From: Pyrinomonadaceae bacterium
Lineage (GTDB): Bacteria > Acidobacteriota > Blastocatellia > Pyrinomonadales > Pyrinomonadaceae
Length of the DNA: 64,000 nt
Assembly (NCBI GenBank): GCA_019694395.1
Contig: JAIBCC010000012.1
Span: 1-64,000, forward strand
Direction of reading: 5' to 3'
The notes beneath the pieces were generated by a model. The model had not been told where the DNA came from, searched no databases, and worked only from the letters and a program-made list of their open reading frames with translations. Below are positions 1-8,928 of the stretch, piece by piece (position 1 is the first letter of the stretch; each line of letters begins with the position of its first letter). Position numbers and translations under genes: made by a program.

Positions 1-339
1 AAAAGAGATCATCATCTATAAAGCAGAATCAAAAGTTCTGAGCGAAGGGACAGATTCATCTTTTCCAAAGAACAACTATCAAGCGTCCAAAATAGTTGTC
101 AAAATGTCAATTCTCAAGATACAAGCGGAGGGTAAAGCGAACATTGTGTGCGACACCCTCCGTTTGATAAAAGGGCTGATTCGTCGCTGTAAGTGACGAA
201 CATTCAATGAATTATGTTTGTCTCCTTCAGAGACAGAAAACTTCTTCGATCAAACGTAGCGATGCTCGCTACGCTATATTCTTGGTCAACTTTGGTGACA
301 AATAAAACGGATTTCGACTTTTCAGACAGCCTCTTTTTT
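1..339. other. Non-coding stretch with four consecutive hairpins
   Basis: No convincing gene is seen here. Frame 2 is open from the window edge to a stop at 194-196 (65 codons) and could be the tail of a gene cut by the edge, but it has no recognisable motif. Four inverted repeats follow one another: CGGAGGGT/ACCCTCCG (126-133/155-162), a 9-bp stem with one G-U pair and a 3-nt loop (180-200), TGTCTC/GAGACA (219-224/230-235), and CGTAGCGA/TCGCTACG with a 3-nt loop (255-273). They could be a structured RNA, a REP-like cluster or terminators. The stretch ends at the stop codon of the minus-strand TPR gene. Confidence 0.5.
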
Positions 340-1452
340 TTATCTGAAAGTTTTAATCATTTTGTTGGCTGTTACTAATGTTCCAGCCAAAAAAAGGCAA
401 AATGCAGTGATTGAAAACGAATCTAAACTGTTTGGCAGAGCAATGAAGGCAAAAATATAAAGTAAAAATGGTAAAAACTGACTTAAAAACAAAAATGTAA
501 TTATTCTGGAATTGCTTAAAATCCTCCAAAGTTTTTCACGATTATTTTGGGGAAAAAAATAAAATCCCGACAAAATCGTAAAAATAAACACCAGTATAAA
601 ATAAATATTCAAAATATTAACTAAAATACCGGGATTTTTAGGGGTAAAATTATTGAAAAACGGTTCAATTTTAGAAAGACCGCTTCGCAAAACTGCCTGT
701 AAAAATATTCCTAAAATAACAAAAAGGAAAACTGCCCCTGTTGAAAGCGTGGATTTACTCTTTGCCAATTTCAAATTATCGTGTGCCAATTGATAAGTTG
801 GATTTGTTTTAATTGCTCTTTCAAAACAATCTATCGCTTTCGTTTTTAATTCCTTCTTATCTTTATTTTTCCAACTTTTATCAACCTGATTAAGGTAGAC
901 TACGCCAAGATTGTTTAGTGAATTGGCGGATAGAGCATTGATACTTAAGGCTTTAAGGTAATGAGACTCAGCTTTTCCCCATTGCTCTTTTTTCAATGCC
1001 AGATAACCGACGGCTTCGTGGGTTTCAGCAGAATTTGGCGCAACCTCCAGCATTGCATTGACGGTTTTTTCAGCTTCTTTGAATTTAAACTTTCTGATTT
1101 GAGCATAGGCGAGAGTTTGTAAAGAAAAATCCAGTTGAGGGGCTTTTTGAACACATATTTCTGCGGTTGTCAAGGCTTCATTATTTTCTCCATTTTCCCG
1201 ATGAATCAGACTTTTTAAACGATAAGCCCACTCATTTTCAGGATTGGATTTAATGGCTTGCTTGGCAAATTTCATTGCCTGCTCTGTTTCTTTTAATTCG
1301 TAATGACAACGTGAAATTTGACAAAGAGCATTGTAATCTTCAGGAAAATAAGTGAGATACTTATGCAATTCGTGAATTGCTTGCCGCCATCTGGCAATTC
1401 CTATTAAATGCTCCGCCCGCTCAAGATGAATTATTTCAGTTCCATCTAACAT
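340..1452 (-). CDS. TPR-repeat membrane protein
   Basis: The 370-residue product has about six tetratricopeptide repeats over residues 10-225, with typical A-x-x-x-x-x-x-x-P spacing (for example 'AIKSNPENEWAYRLKSL' and 'AEKTVNAMLEVAPNSAETHE'). Its C-terminal third (about 235-365) is hydrophobic with roughly four predicted membrane segments. TPRs normally hold protein partners, so a membrane-anchored scaffold facing the cytoplasm is likely, but no partner is indicated. The next gene on this strand is the small anti-sigma-like protein 79 bp upstream, so the two may be co-transcribed. The specific role is unknown. Confidence 0.85.
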   Translation of the reverse strand: MLDGTEIIHLERAEHLIGIARWRQAIHELHKYLTYFPEDYNALCQISRCHYELKETEQAMKFAKQAIKSNPENEWAYRLKSLIHRENGENNEALTTAEICVQKAPQLDFSLQTLAYAQIRKFKFKEAEKTVNAMLEVAPNSAETHEAVGYLALKKEQWGKAESHYLKALSINALSANSLNNLGVVYLNQVDKSWKNKDKKELKTKAIDCFERAIKTNPTYQLAHDNLKLAKSKSTLSTGAVFLFVILGIFLQAVLRSGLSKIEPFFNNFTPKNPGILVNILNIYFILVFIFTILSGFYFFPQNNREKLWRILSNSRIITFLFLSQFLPFLLYIFAFIALPNSLDSFSITAFCLFLAGTLVTANKMIKTFR

Positions 1453-1531
1453 CCAAATATTGCAGTCCTATAGTCAGGAATAATTTTATCAGAAATTAAA
1501 AGGAAAACTGAGGGAAATAAAGCGGAAAGTT

Positions 1532-1924
1532 CTATGCTTTATTTAAAGATAAGCCTTCATTTTCGTTTAATAATTGATTGAGCAGTGAAAATTTCTTTTG
1601 TCCGTTACTAAGCAAAGCTTCAGCCAGTTGGTAAAGCGGCAAAGGAATATCGACGGAAGGCACAAGCTCTTCATTTTGAGGGAAATGAGAATAAAATTCG
1701 ACCTCAGCGGCGCAGAATTCGCAAGCCTCAAGGTGCTGACCGATCTGGACATTTTCCTTAGTTGAAGTCTCACCTTTTTGAAAAGCCAATAAATCTTGGG
1801 AAGCAGGACAATTCACACTTTTGTAAAAGGTAATCATTTGTAACGAGTATTTGGAGTCTTTATTACTCAAAATTTTTTTATTCATCTCCGTATCAGAACA
1901 ACTGACGTAAACTTTTCGATACAA
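1532..1924 (-). CDS. Small anti-sigma-like zinc-finger protein
   Basis: The product is 130 residues from the first ATG. Later ATGs at 1885 and 1837 would shorten it by 13 or 29 residues, and no clear ribosome site decides between them. The segment 'HLEACEFCAAE' has the H-x3-C-x2-C pattern of anti-sigma zinc-binding (zf-HC2-like) domains, preceded by 'CPASQDLLAFQKGE', which resembles the start of such domains (C-P..ELLAYLDGE). No membrane segment follows, so it would be a soluble protein. It is divergent from the sigma-like gene at 2460, a plausible partner by position only. Confidence 0.6.
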   Translation of the reverse strand: MYRKVYVSCSDTEMNKKILSNKDSKYSLQMITFYKSVNCPASQDLLAFQKGETSTKENVQIGQHLEACEFCAAEVEFYSHFPQNEELVPSVDIPLPLYQLAEALLSNGQKKFSLLNQLLNENEGLSLNKA

Positions 1925-2459
1925 TAAAAGTAAATCTGTAATGCCTTGTTGGTTCCATAACTTCTTGCGAGTTTTTATAATTTTTTTTTCTAACGGAAAG
2001 GTAAACCATCCGGGAATTTAATGTAACCTCATTATTTATTGAGCTTAACTAATTTGTATAACAATTTTAAAAAATACAAAAAACTGTTGCTCAACTGTGA
2101 AAAAATTGGTAAGATTATAAAGTAGTTAGCAGAAAGGGAAGCCTGCTGATACAACCTACCGAAATAAATGCTTGCTCGGCAAATGTTTCAAAAGAAGTTT
2201 TTCTACCAAATCAGAAATATAGACAAACGACTAAGAAAAGTTTGATAAAAATTTTGCGGTTAAAAATCCGTTCGGGAGGGATTTCGCCAAATTCAAATTT
2301 TTCAAAATGTAGGTAAAGGGCAAAGGACAATATAACACTTACTAAACAGTTGGATATTAAATAGTTTAGTGCATTATTACCTTTAATTGGATTCTCTCTT
2401 ATTGTCTAAAATTCAGTTAGACAAAATAAAATATCAAAGGAAAACCGGAAGGAAAAACT
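1925..2459. other. Divergent intergenic region upstream of the polysaccharide locus
   Basis: This 535-bp AT-rich stretch separates the minus-strand anti-sigma-like gene from the plus-strand sigma-like gene and probably carries promoters in both directions. I see no coding frame worth calling. The clearest signals are the inverted repeat at 2402-2424 and a GGAAGG ribosome-binding site just before the ATG at 2460. Its length compared with the tight spacing downstream suggests that the main regulatory region of the polysaccharide locus lies here. Confidence 0.5.
2402..2424. promoter_or_regulatory. Perfect 8-bp inverted repeat before polysaccharide locus
   Basis: TTGTCTAA (2402-2409) and TTAGACAA (2417-2424) are exact reverse complements with a 7-bp spacer, ending 35 bp before the ATG at 2460. 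The position fits an operator for a dimeric regulator overlapping the promoter or early leader. It could also form a small leader hairpin. No T-run follows, so it is not a terminator. Confidence 0.45.
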
Positions 2460-3626
2460 ATGAGCGCAATCAAGCAGGAAGAGCGTTCGCCAAGAATGGT
2501 CACAAACCGTCAGCTGCGAGTAGGAAAATGGATTGAAAGCCTCAAAACATCAGACGTAAATCAAATCTGGGCAGATTTGCATCGAATAGTCTCATCACAT
2601 CCACTAGTCAGAGCATCAAAAAGCGCGGGGCTTTTAGTCGAAGAAGGCAGACAAAATGCCTATACCGATTTAACTCAGGAACTTTTTGTCGCACTTTTAA
2701 GCAAAGAACGTTTTCAGCATTATTTAGATACGGAGATGACTAATCCCGAAATTGAGGCGGAAATTAGTCAAATCGAATTAACCAATCTATTGACCGCTGA
2801 ACTTCGCAAAAGATACCCGGAATCATACCGTTTGGCTCGCCGCATTTCGACGCTGATTCAAACCAGCAAAACATTTAAGCGTTTTGATAATATTGAGGGC
2901 GGTGACGCACATCGCCGTTTAGCTGACCGAACTTACGGACTAGCCGAATGGAATCCCCGTAAAAGCCGCCGAAACCATCAGGAAATGGAACCGCGTGTCC
3001 AAACCGTTCCTTTCCAAAGCCGTGACACACGGATGGTTGGATGCACTGGCGATGCTCAAATCGTTATCAGCAATCCTGATTTAGAAGCATTAATTATCAG
3101 AGTTCTCAAGGCTTGTGATTCACCAGTAGATGTTCGCAGTTTACGTTCTTTTGTCATGTCACGGTTGCCGGTAATGGATATTTATTTAGTTCCAATCGGC
3201 GGCGGAGATGACGGGAATAGCGAAGACGATTTCAAAACGGACTACGATCCGGTTGATAATCGTGAAAATCCGGAACAGGATTTATTACGCCGTGAAGCAG
3301 AAACTATTGCGGTCAGCTACGTCGAAAATTTCTTAACTAACCTTAATAAATCCGTGCGCGGTAAGGTCAAACAATATAATCGGATGGTGAGTGTTTTGTG
3401 GCATTGTTATTTGAGTTCAAACAGCGGAACTCAATTGGAAGTTGCTGCGATGCTAGGAGTTTCCGATTCTTTGGTTTCTGATTATCGCCGCCGGATTGAA
3501 ACTCATTTACAGGAACTTTCCTTCACCGGAGTTGGCGAAGCCAGACAATTTGAGCAAGCCTTGAAAAAGAAAGTTCGCAGAATAATTACTGAAAATAAAG
3601 AAGAAATCGCAGTAATAAGTAAATGA
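2460..3626 (+). CDS. Sigma-70 region 4-like regulator
   Basis: The 388-residue protein has a C-terminal helix-turn-helix (about residues 322-346, 'EVAAMLGVSDSLVSDYRRR') like sigma-70 region 4, and a helical N-terminal part 'YTDLTQELFVALLSKERF' resembling the region-2 start of sigma-like proteins. The middle (about 145-270) is acidic, variable and not recognisable. GGAAGG lies 6 nt before the ATG. As first gene before the polysaccharide cluster and following a long regulatory gap, it probably controls the cluster. Whether it is a true promoter-recognising sigma factor or a sigma-derived regulator cannot be decided here. Confidence 0.65.
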   Translation: MSAIKQEERSPRMVTNRQLRVGKWIESLKTSDVNQIWADLHRIVSSHPLVRASKSAGLLVEEGRQNAYTDLTQELFVALLSKERFQHYLDTEMTNPEIEAEISQIELTNLLTAELRKRYPESYRLARRISTLIQTSKTFKRFDNIEGGDAHRRLADRTYGLAEWNPRKSRRNHQEMEPRVQTVPFQSRDTRMVGCTGDAQIVISNPDLEALIIRVLKACDSPVDVRSLRSFVMSRLPVMDIYLVPIGGGDDGNSEDDFKTDYDPVDNRENPEQDLLRREAETIAVSYVENFLTNLNKSVRGKVKQYNRMVSVLWHCYLSSNSGTQLEVAAMLGVSDSLVSDYRRRIETHLQELSFTGVGEARQFEQALKKKVRRIITENKEEIAVISK

Positions 3627-3726
3627 GAAATATTTTTCTGACCAACTTTGTGGTAATATCATCTCAAAAAAGTTATCTTAAAGCCCCGTTAAAAGTCTGT
3701 AATTATCCCCAAAGTAGTGCGTTGAA

Positions 3727-5652
3727 ATGTCTGAGCAAACCAACTTTAGAAAGGATTATGAAAAATTCTCCTCCCATCCGGCAAAGAAAACTTCGGAGGG
3801 AGATACATCTTTGGTTGGAAAGACTAAGCCTGCGACCAAACCCGAAAATCCAACTTTCAGAAGTGACACAAAAACTTTAGTTAATCTAGGTAAGAATAAT
3901 CAAGATAAGCTAAAAGATAACTTTGAGAACGGGTTAACAGGTTCACAATTTTCAAAAGATAAAAAACAACGCCAATTAGAAATTGAAAATGCAAATAGGT
4001 TCGGCGGATTAAATAATTCCATTCAAGAAAATTCATTTGATGACCGGAAAGGCAATTTTATTTCGCAAAGCAATTCAGAAAAGCAAAAATACGAAGAAAA
4101 TCAGTTATTCGCGCGAACCGGTTTAAATGGTGTAACTGCTAAAGTTAAAGAAAAATCAGTTCAAAAACCAGACACATTTACTGATCGAAACGATTCAATC
4201 GCTGAAACTGTCGGAAATGAATTGAAGGGTGCAAAAAGTGAAGTTGTTGAAACTTTGCAAAAAGCCTTTTCGCCAGCACTTTCCTACGCCGAAGAACAAA
4301 AACTTCGCCAACAACAAAAAGCCGAAGCAAAGGACGAAAAACTTTTGAATAATGACCGTTGGATGTATCGAAACGGTCATACATTCACTTACATCGGTCT
4401 TTTTTTATTTACTACGGTTGTTTATTTTCGTCCCTATGAATGGGTGCCGGGGTTTGAAAATATGACCTCAATTGCACTTGTTTTTGCTATCATTACCCTT
4501 TTATTTTATTTGCCAACCCAACTTGCTACCGAAGGTAATTTAACCATCCCGACCACTGAAGTTAAATGCGTAATCTTTTTAGCCATCTGGTCTATTTTAA
4601 CGATTCCGCTGGCAAAAGATGTCGGAGTTGTTTGGAAAACTTATAGTGAAACTTTTATCAAGATCATTATGGTTTTTATCGTAATGGTCAATACATTGCG
4701 AACCAAAGAACGGCTTAAGGGGTTAATGTGGCTTTCAATTAGCGTTGGGGTGATGCTAAGTTTTCAAGCTCTTCAGTTATACCACGAAGGTAAATTTGAA
4801 GTTGAAGGCTATCGGGTTAATCCCGATTTTGGCGGAATGTTCGGAAATCCGAATGATACGGCATTACATTTGGTTATTTTTACACCGATTGCCGTTGTGC
4901 TTGGTTTAACTTCCAAAAACTTTGTTGGAAAACTTATCTATTTTGCCAGCGCAACTTTGATGGTCATGGCAAATTTTGTGATGCAGTCCCGGGGGGGGTT
5001 TTTGGGATTAATTGCAGTTTCGGCAATTTTAGTTTGGAAATTAAGCAAAAATAATAGATTGCTGGTGGTTGGAACTGCGCTTTTTGTCGGTTTCTTGGTC
5101 TTGACCTTTGCGCCGGGAAATTATTGGTTGAGGATTGCCTCGATTGTTGATCCTTCGCTTGATCCGGTTGGTTCGTCCGATCAAAGAAAAGAACTATTAA
5201 TTCGTTCAATTCAGGTTACTTTAAGAAATCCATTCGGCATCGGATTGGGATGCTTTCCCATTGTCGGAATTCGTGATTTGCAAACCCATAATGCATTTAC
5301 ACAGGTTTCATCCGAACTTGGTTGGCTTGGGTTGGCTGCTTATCTTATTTTTTTAATCAGTCCTTTTAGAAAATTAGGCGCAATGGAGCGAAAATTGGAG
5401 TCGAATAAAGAGTTAAAATGGATGTATTATTTAACTATCGGGCTTCAGGCGAGTCTGGTTGGTTATATGGTTTCCAGCTTTTTTGTATCAGTGGCGTATC
5501 AATGGTTTGTCTATTTTCCGATTGCCTATGCGGTTTGTTTAAGACGAATTTATAAAATTTATGAAAATGAATCTGAATTGAAAAATAAAGCCGAAAATTC
5601 AGATGAAAGGGAAAAGGGAGGTTTACAAAATTGGCTTCGGGAAAGCCAATAA
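3727..5652 (+). CDS. O-antigen ligase/polymerase-like membrane protein with long soluble N-terminus
   Basis: The 641-residue protein has two parts. Residues 1-218 are hydrophilic, rich in Lys, Glu, Asn and Gln, and look disordered. From about 219 it is a polytopic membrane protein with some ten segments, including 'VVYFRPYEWVPG' and 'MQSRGGFLGL'. The RPYEW start and SRGG motif resemble O-antigen ligase (Wzy/WaaL) proteins, especially the exosortase-A-associated 'O-glycosylation ligase' group. It would polymerise or ligate undecaprenyl-linked glycan at the outer face of the inner membrane. The SRGG codons contain a run of eight G (4991-4998). An ATG start at 3727 is chosen; no strong ribosome site precedes it. 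Confidence 0.8.
   Translation: MSEQTNFRKDYEKFSSHPAKKTSEGDTSLVGKTKPATKPENPTFRSDTKTLVNLGKNNQDKLKDNFENGLTGSQFSKDKKQRQLEIENANRFGGLNNSIQENSFDDRKGNFISQSNSEKQKYEENQLFARTGLNGVTAKVKEKSVQKPDTFTDRNDSIAETVGNELKGAKSEVVETLQKAFSPALSYAEEQKLRQQQKAEAKDEKLLNNDRWMYRNGHTFTYIGLFLFTTVVYFRPYEWVPGFENMTSIALVFAIITLLFYLPTQLATEGNLTIPTTEVKCVIFLAIWSILTIPLAKDVGVVWKTYSETFIKIIMVFIVMVNTLRTKERLKGLMWLSISVGVMLSFQALQLYHEGKFEVEGYRVNPDFGGMFGNPNDTALHLVIFTPIAVVLGLTSKNFVGKLIYFASATLMVMANFVMQSRGGFLGLIAVSAILVWKLSKNNRLLVVGTALFVGFLVLTFAPGNYWLRIASIVDPSLDPVGSSDQRKELLIRSIQVTLRNPFGIGLGCFPIVGIRDLQTHNAFTQVSSELGWLGLAAYLIFLISPFRKLGAMERKLESNKELKWMYYLTIGLQASLVGYMVSSFFVSVAYQWFVYFPIAYAVCLRRIYKIYENESELKNKAENSDEREKGGLQNWLRESQ
4991..4998 (+). repeat. Poly-G tract (8 G) inside ligase gene
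   Basis: Eight consecutive G residues follow CCC in an AT-rich gene and encode part of the conserved Ser-Arg-Gly-Gly motif. Tracts of this kind can slip during replication and switch a gene off by frameshift. As given, the frame is intact. Confidence 0.7.
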
Positions 5653-5657
5653 GTTAA

Positions 5658-6845
5658 ATGATTTTAGCAGCGCAAATTTTATTTTGGAGCAGTTTGGCTG
5701 CGCTTTTTTATACCTACGTCGGGTATCCGCTACTCGTCTATTTAGTTAGACTTATTCGCCCTTTGAAAGTTAAACGAGAGAAAATTGAGCCGACTGTAAC
5801 AGTAATAATCACTGCCTATAACGAAGAAAAAGATATTCGGGCGAAGCTCGAAAATACGCTGCAAATAGATTATCCGAAAGATAAATTTGATATTTTAGTC
5901 GCCTCGGACGGCTCAACCGATAGAACCGATGAAATCGTTAAAGAATTTGCCGGTCAAGGGGTAAAACTTTTCCGGCAGGAGGGACGTGTCGGTAAAACCA
6001 CAACTCAAAATAATGCCGTAGCTCATGCGAACGGGGAGATCATTCTTTTTTCGGATGCAACCACGATGTATGAGCCGAATGTTTTATTTGAAATGCTGCC
6101 GAGCTTTGCCGATGAAACAGTTGGTTGTGTGGCAGGAAAATTAATTTACGTTGATGCGGGTGAAACAAGTATCGGCAAAGGTGCAAAAAGTTATTGGAAT
6201 TACGAAACTTTTTTGAAAGAAAACGAAAGCCTTGCCTGTTCGCTGATCGGTGCATCCGGCTGTCTCTACGCCATCAGACGCGAAACTTATCAGCCGATGT
6301 ATCCCGAAGCCTGTTCCGATTTTTTGATTGCAACCGTGATGTATAAACAAGGTTTACGAACAGTTTACGAGCCAAATGCAGTTTGTATCGAAGAAACTAA
6401 CAATCAATCGAACAAGGAAATGCAGATGCGGGTGCGAATTATTTCTCAGACCATTACTGACCTTTGGCGAAATCGAAAGATGATGAACCCTTTCCGAAGC
6501 GGTTTTTATGCCGTTGAACTTTTTTCTCATAAATTGTTACGTTATTCAGTCCCGTTCTTTTTGATTTTATTCTTTATTTCAAATGCATTCTTAATACTTT
6601 CATCTGAAATTTTTCAAATCCTATTTCTTTTTCATACCGGATTTTATGCAATGGCATTTTTTGCCTGGATTTCTGAAAGGAACGGAATCAAATTAGGAAT
6701 CTTAGCCATTCCGCTTTATTTTACTTTGGCAAATTTGGCTTCATTGATAGGTTTTTATAAATTCCTGATCGGGGAGCGTTATGCCCGTTGGGAACCGATT
6801 CGTGAGTCTGATGAAAAGTCAAAGGTCTTTCAGCAAACTACTTAG
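5658..6845 (+). CDS. Membrane glycosyltransferase family 2
   Basis: The 395-residue protein has an N-terminal membrane segment (about 5-25), a GT2 domain (about 45-270) with 'VTVIITAYNEEKDI', the nucleotide-binding 'ASDGSTDRTDEI' and 'ILFSDATTMY' in the DxD position, and three to four membrane segments at about 285-380. This is the architecture of processive or lipid-linked sugar transferases such as the IcaA/BcsA-like group, although the usual QxxRW is replaced around 'QTITDLWRNRKM'. It starts 5 nt after the ligase stop and 3 nt separate it from the next GT2, so an operon is clear. Confidence 0.88.
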   Translation: MILAAQILFWSSLAALFYTYVGYPLLVYLVRLIRPLKVKREKIEPTVTVIITAYNEEKDIRAKLENTLQIDYPKDKFDILVASDGSTDRTDEIVKEFAGQGVKLFRQEGRVGKTTTQNNAVAHANGEIILFSDATTMYEPNVLFEMLPSFADETVGCVAGKLIYVDAGETSIGKGAKSYWNYETFLKENESLACSLIGASGCLYAIRRETYQPMYPEACSDFLIATVMYKQGLRTVYEPNAVCIEETNNQSNKEMQMRVRIISQTITDLWRNRKMMNPFRSGFYAVELFSHKLLRYSVPFFLILFFISNAFLILSSEIFQILFLFHTGFYAMAFFAWISERNGIKLGILAIPLYFTLANLASLIGFYKFLIGERYARWEPIRESDEKSKVFQQTT

Positions 6846-6848
6846 GAT

Positions 6849-7865
6849 ATGAATAATTCCTCATTAAAAATTAGGGAAAAATTCATTCGTGTTGGACGTG
6901 ACGTTCTAGCCGCGCCGAAAGTCAGCATTATAATTCCGGCTTTTAATATCGCAGATTTTATTGCAGAAACTCTGGATTCCGTCTTTATTCAAACTTTTTA
7001 TAATTTTGAAGTAATTGTTATTAATGACGGCTCTCCTGATACAGAGAGTTTTGAAAGGGCATTGGCACCCTATTTGGAAAGAGTTGTCTATTTGAAACAG
7101 CCTAATATTGGCGCGGGACCGGCACGAAATTTTGGGATTGAAACAGCAAAAGGGGAATTAATTGCGTTTTTGGACGGAGATGATATTTGGTTTCCCGAGT
7201 TTTTGGAATCTCAGGTTAAGTTTCTGGAAGAAAACAATTTTGATTTTGTATATCCTGATGCTTTACTTTTTGGGGGTTCGTCTCAGGACGGTGAAAATTA
7301 TTCGCTAAAAGCTCCTTCGAATGGCGAAGCTAATTTTGAAAGTTTGCTTGATATGCGCTGCAATGTCATTACTTCCGGGGTTGTAGCACGGAAAAAAAAT
7401 ATTGTCGAAGCCGGAATGTTTGAGTTAGAAAGAGTTCGCGCCCACGATTTTGTGTTATGGCTGAGAATGGCGAAACAAGGCGCAAAAATTGGTTATCGGC
7501 GCAAAATTTTGCTCAAATATCGGGTTCGGATTGAAAGCCTTTCAGGCAACTCAATTCAACGGGTTCAGCGCGAAATAGATGTTTTTGAGAGAATTAAAAA
7601 GTTAATTCAATTGACTGAAACAGAAAAACAGATTATTGAAAATCAATTGATTCGTCTAAATGCCGAAATTGAAATAGAACGAGGAAAGTCGCTGCTTTTA
7701 CAGGAAAATTTTGAAGCAGCGCGAAAATCTTTTGAAAAGGGAAATAAATACCGCAAATCCAATAAATTGCGGTTGATAATTTTATTATTGAAAATTTCCC
7801 CTCGATTATTTTTGAGATTTTATAAATCTCAAAGAGAGGAGGAAATTGCTTTTATCCCAAATTAA
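6849..7865 (+). CDS. Glycosyltransferase family 2
   Basis: The 338-residue soluble GT2 enzyme has its catalytic domain at about 22-230: 'KVSIIIPAFNIADFIAETL', the sugar-nucleotide motif 'INDGSPDTES' and the metal-binding 'AFLDGDDIWFPEF'. A C-terminal helical part (about 245-338) contains a weak TPR-like stretch. It would add one sugar to a lipid-linked repeat unit at the cytoplasmic face. AGGAT 2 nt before the ATG is a poorly spaced ribosome site. The donor and acceptor cannot be predicted. Confidence 0.88.
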   Translation: MNNSSLKIREKFIRVGRDVLAAPKVSIIIPAFNIADFIAETLDSVFIQTFYNFEVIVINDGSPDTESFERALAPYLERVVYLKQPNIGAGPARNFGIETAKGELIAFLDGDDIWFPEFLESQVKFLEENNFDFVYPDALLFGGSSQDGENYSLKAPSNGEANFESLLDMRCNVITSGVVARKKNIVEAGMFELERVRAHDFVLWLRMAKQGAKIGYRRKILLKYRVRIESLSGNSIQRVQREIDVFERIKKLIQLTETEKQIIENQLIRLNAEIEIERGKSLLLQENFEAARKSFEKGNKYRKSNKLRLIILLLKISPRLFLRFYKSQREEEIAFIPN

Positions 7866-7891
7866 AATTGGAAATATAAAGCAAAATTGTT

Positions 7892-8902
7892 ATGGAATTA
7901 GTAAATTCGGAGAAAACTGTAGCCATTGCCATTGTGACCTGGAATAGTTCGGAAGAAATTGAAGATTGCCTTCGATCTCTTCAAGGATTGCCGAAGAATT
8001 GGCAAGTCTGGGTGGTGGATAACAATTCAGCAGATAATACCGTTGAAATTGTGCAAAAGGATTTTCCAAATGTAAATTTGATCATAAATAAAGATAATGT
8101 TGGGTTTGCCGCCGCCAATAATCAGGTTATCAGAGCAACTAAAACTGATTATGTCCTTTTACTTAATCCTGATACTATTTCCGAACCGACGGAACTGATC
8201 CGGCTTTTAGAAAAGATCGAGGCAAATCCAAAGATTGGTGTAATTGGCTGTAAACTTCACGACGGTAATGGAAATACTCAGGTAATTTGCGAACATTTTC
8301 CATATTGGGGACTAAATTTTATTAATGGATTAGGCTTGTATCGCTTTTTTTCTGCCGAATGGAAAAGCAAAAATCTGTTGGGAGAATTCTTTGATTACGA
8401 AAGCGAAAGTCAGGTGCAATGGTTTGTCGGCGCCTGTATGTTGGCTCGGCGCGAAGCAATTGAAAAAGTCGGACCGGTTCCCGAAGATTATTTTATGTTT
8501 GCCGAAGCAATGCACTGGTGCTATTTGATGTGGCAAAACGATTTTGAAGTTTGGTATACCGGCGATGTCCAGATCATTCATAAGAAAAATCGAAGTGCCG
8601 GAAAACTGCCTCAAAATTGGCGGGTTGAAAAAAGCACGCTTTGCAAATACGTTTTTTGTTACGGACAGTTTGGTTGGCTCAAAACCAAATTTATTGTTCT
8701 GACCGATATTTTGTCCAATAGTTTGGGAATTTGGCGGTTGATGTTCAGAAATCCCGAACCATTAGAAAGTAAATCCTGGAAAATGAGCCGGGAAATAATG
8801 TGGAAAGCCCTGACCATGGGACAAAAAGAAACCGCCAGCCGACAACAGGAAATGATTTTTTCTGTCATCCTAAGTTTTATTTCTGCGATTAGTTTTCTAT
8901 AA
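7892..8902 (+). CDS. Glycosyltransferase family 2 (rhamnosyltransferase-like)
   Basis: The 336-residue protein begins 'AIAIVTWNSSEEIEDCLRSL' and contains 'VVDNNSADNTVEIV', 'VLLLNPDT' and 'WFVGACMLARREAIEKVG'. This pattern is typical of the WcaE/RfbN-like GT2 subgroup that often transfers rhamnose, but donor specificity is an inference. The C-terminus ends with a short hydrophobic stretch ('SVILSFISAISFL'), possibly a membrane association helix. It lies mid-operon, 26 bp after the previous gene, without an obvious ribosome site. Confidence 0.87.
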   Translation: MELVNSEKTVAIAIVTWNSSEEIEDCLRSLQGLPKNWQVWVVDNNSADNTVEIVQKDFPNVNLIINKDNVGFAAANNQVIRATKTDYVLLLNPDTISEPTELIRLLEKIEANPKIGVIGCKLHDGNGNTQVICEHFPYWGLNFINGLGLYRFFSAEWKSKNLLGEFFDYESESQVQWFVGACMLARREAIEKVGPVPEDYFMFAEAMHWCYLMWQNDFEVWYTGDVQIIHKKNRSAGKLPQNWRVEKSTLCKYVFCYGQFGWLKTKFIVLTDILSNSLGIWRLMFRNPEPLESKSWKMSREIMWKALTMGQKETASRQQEMIFSVILSFISAISFL

Positions 8903-8928
8903 ATTCCTCATTCTCAATTTAAGGAAAT

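Noticed and set aside
3623..3880. 85-codon plus-strand frame between the sigma-like gene and the ligase gene
   Set aside because: It overlaps the ligase start in another frame, has no recognisable motif, and its basic Ser/Leu-rich content is typical of an out-of-frame reading.
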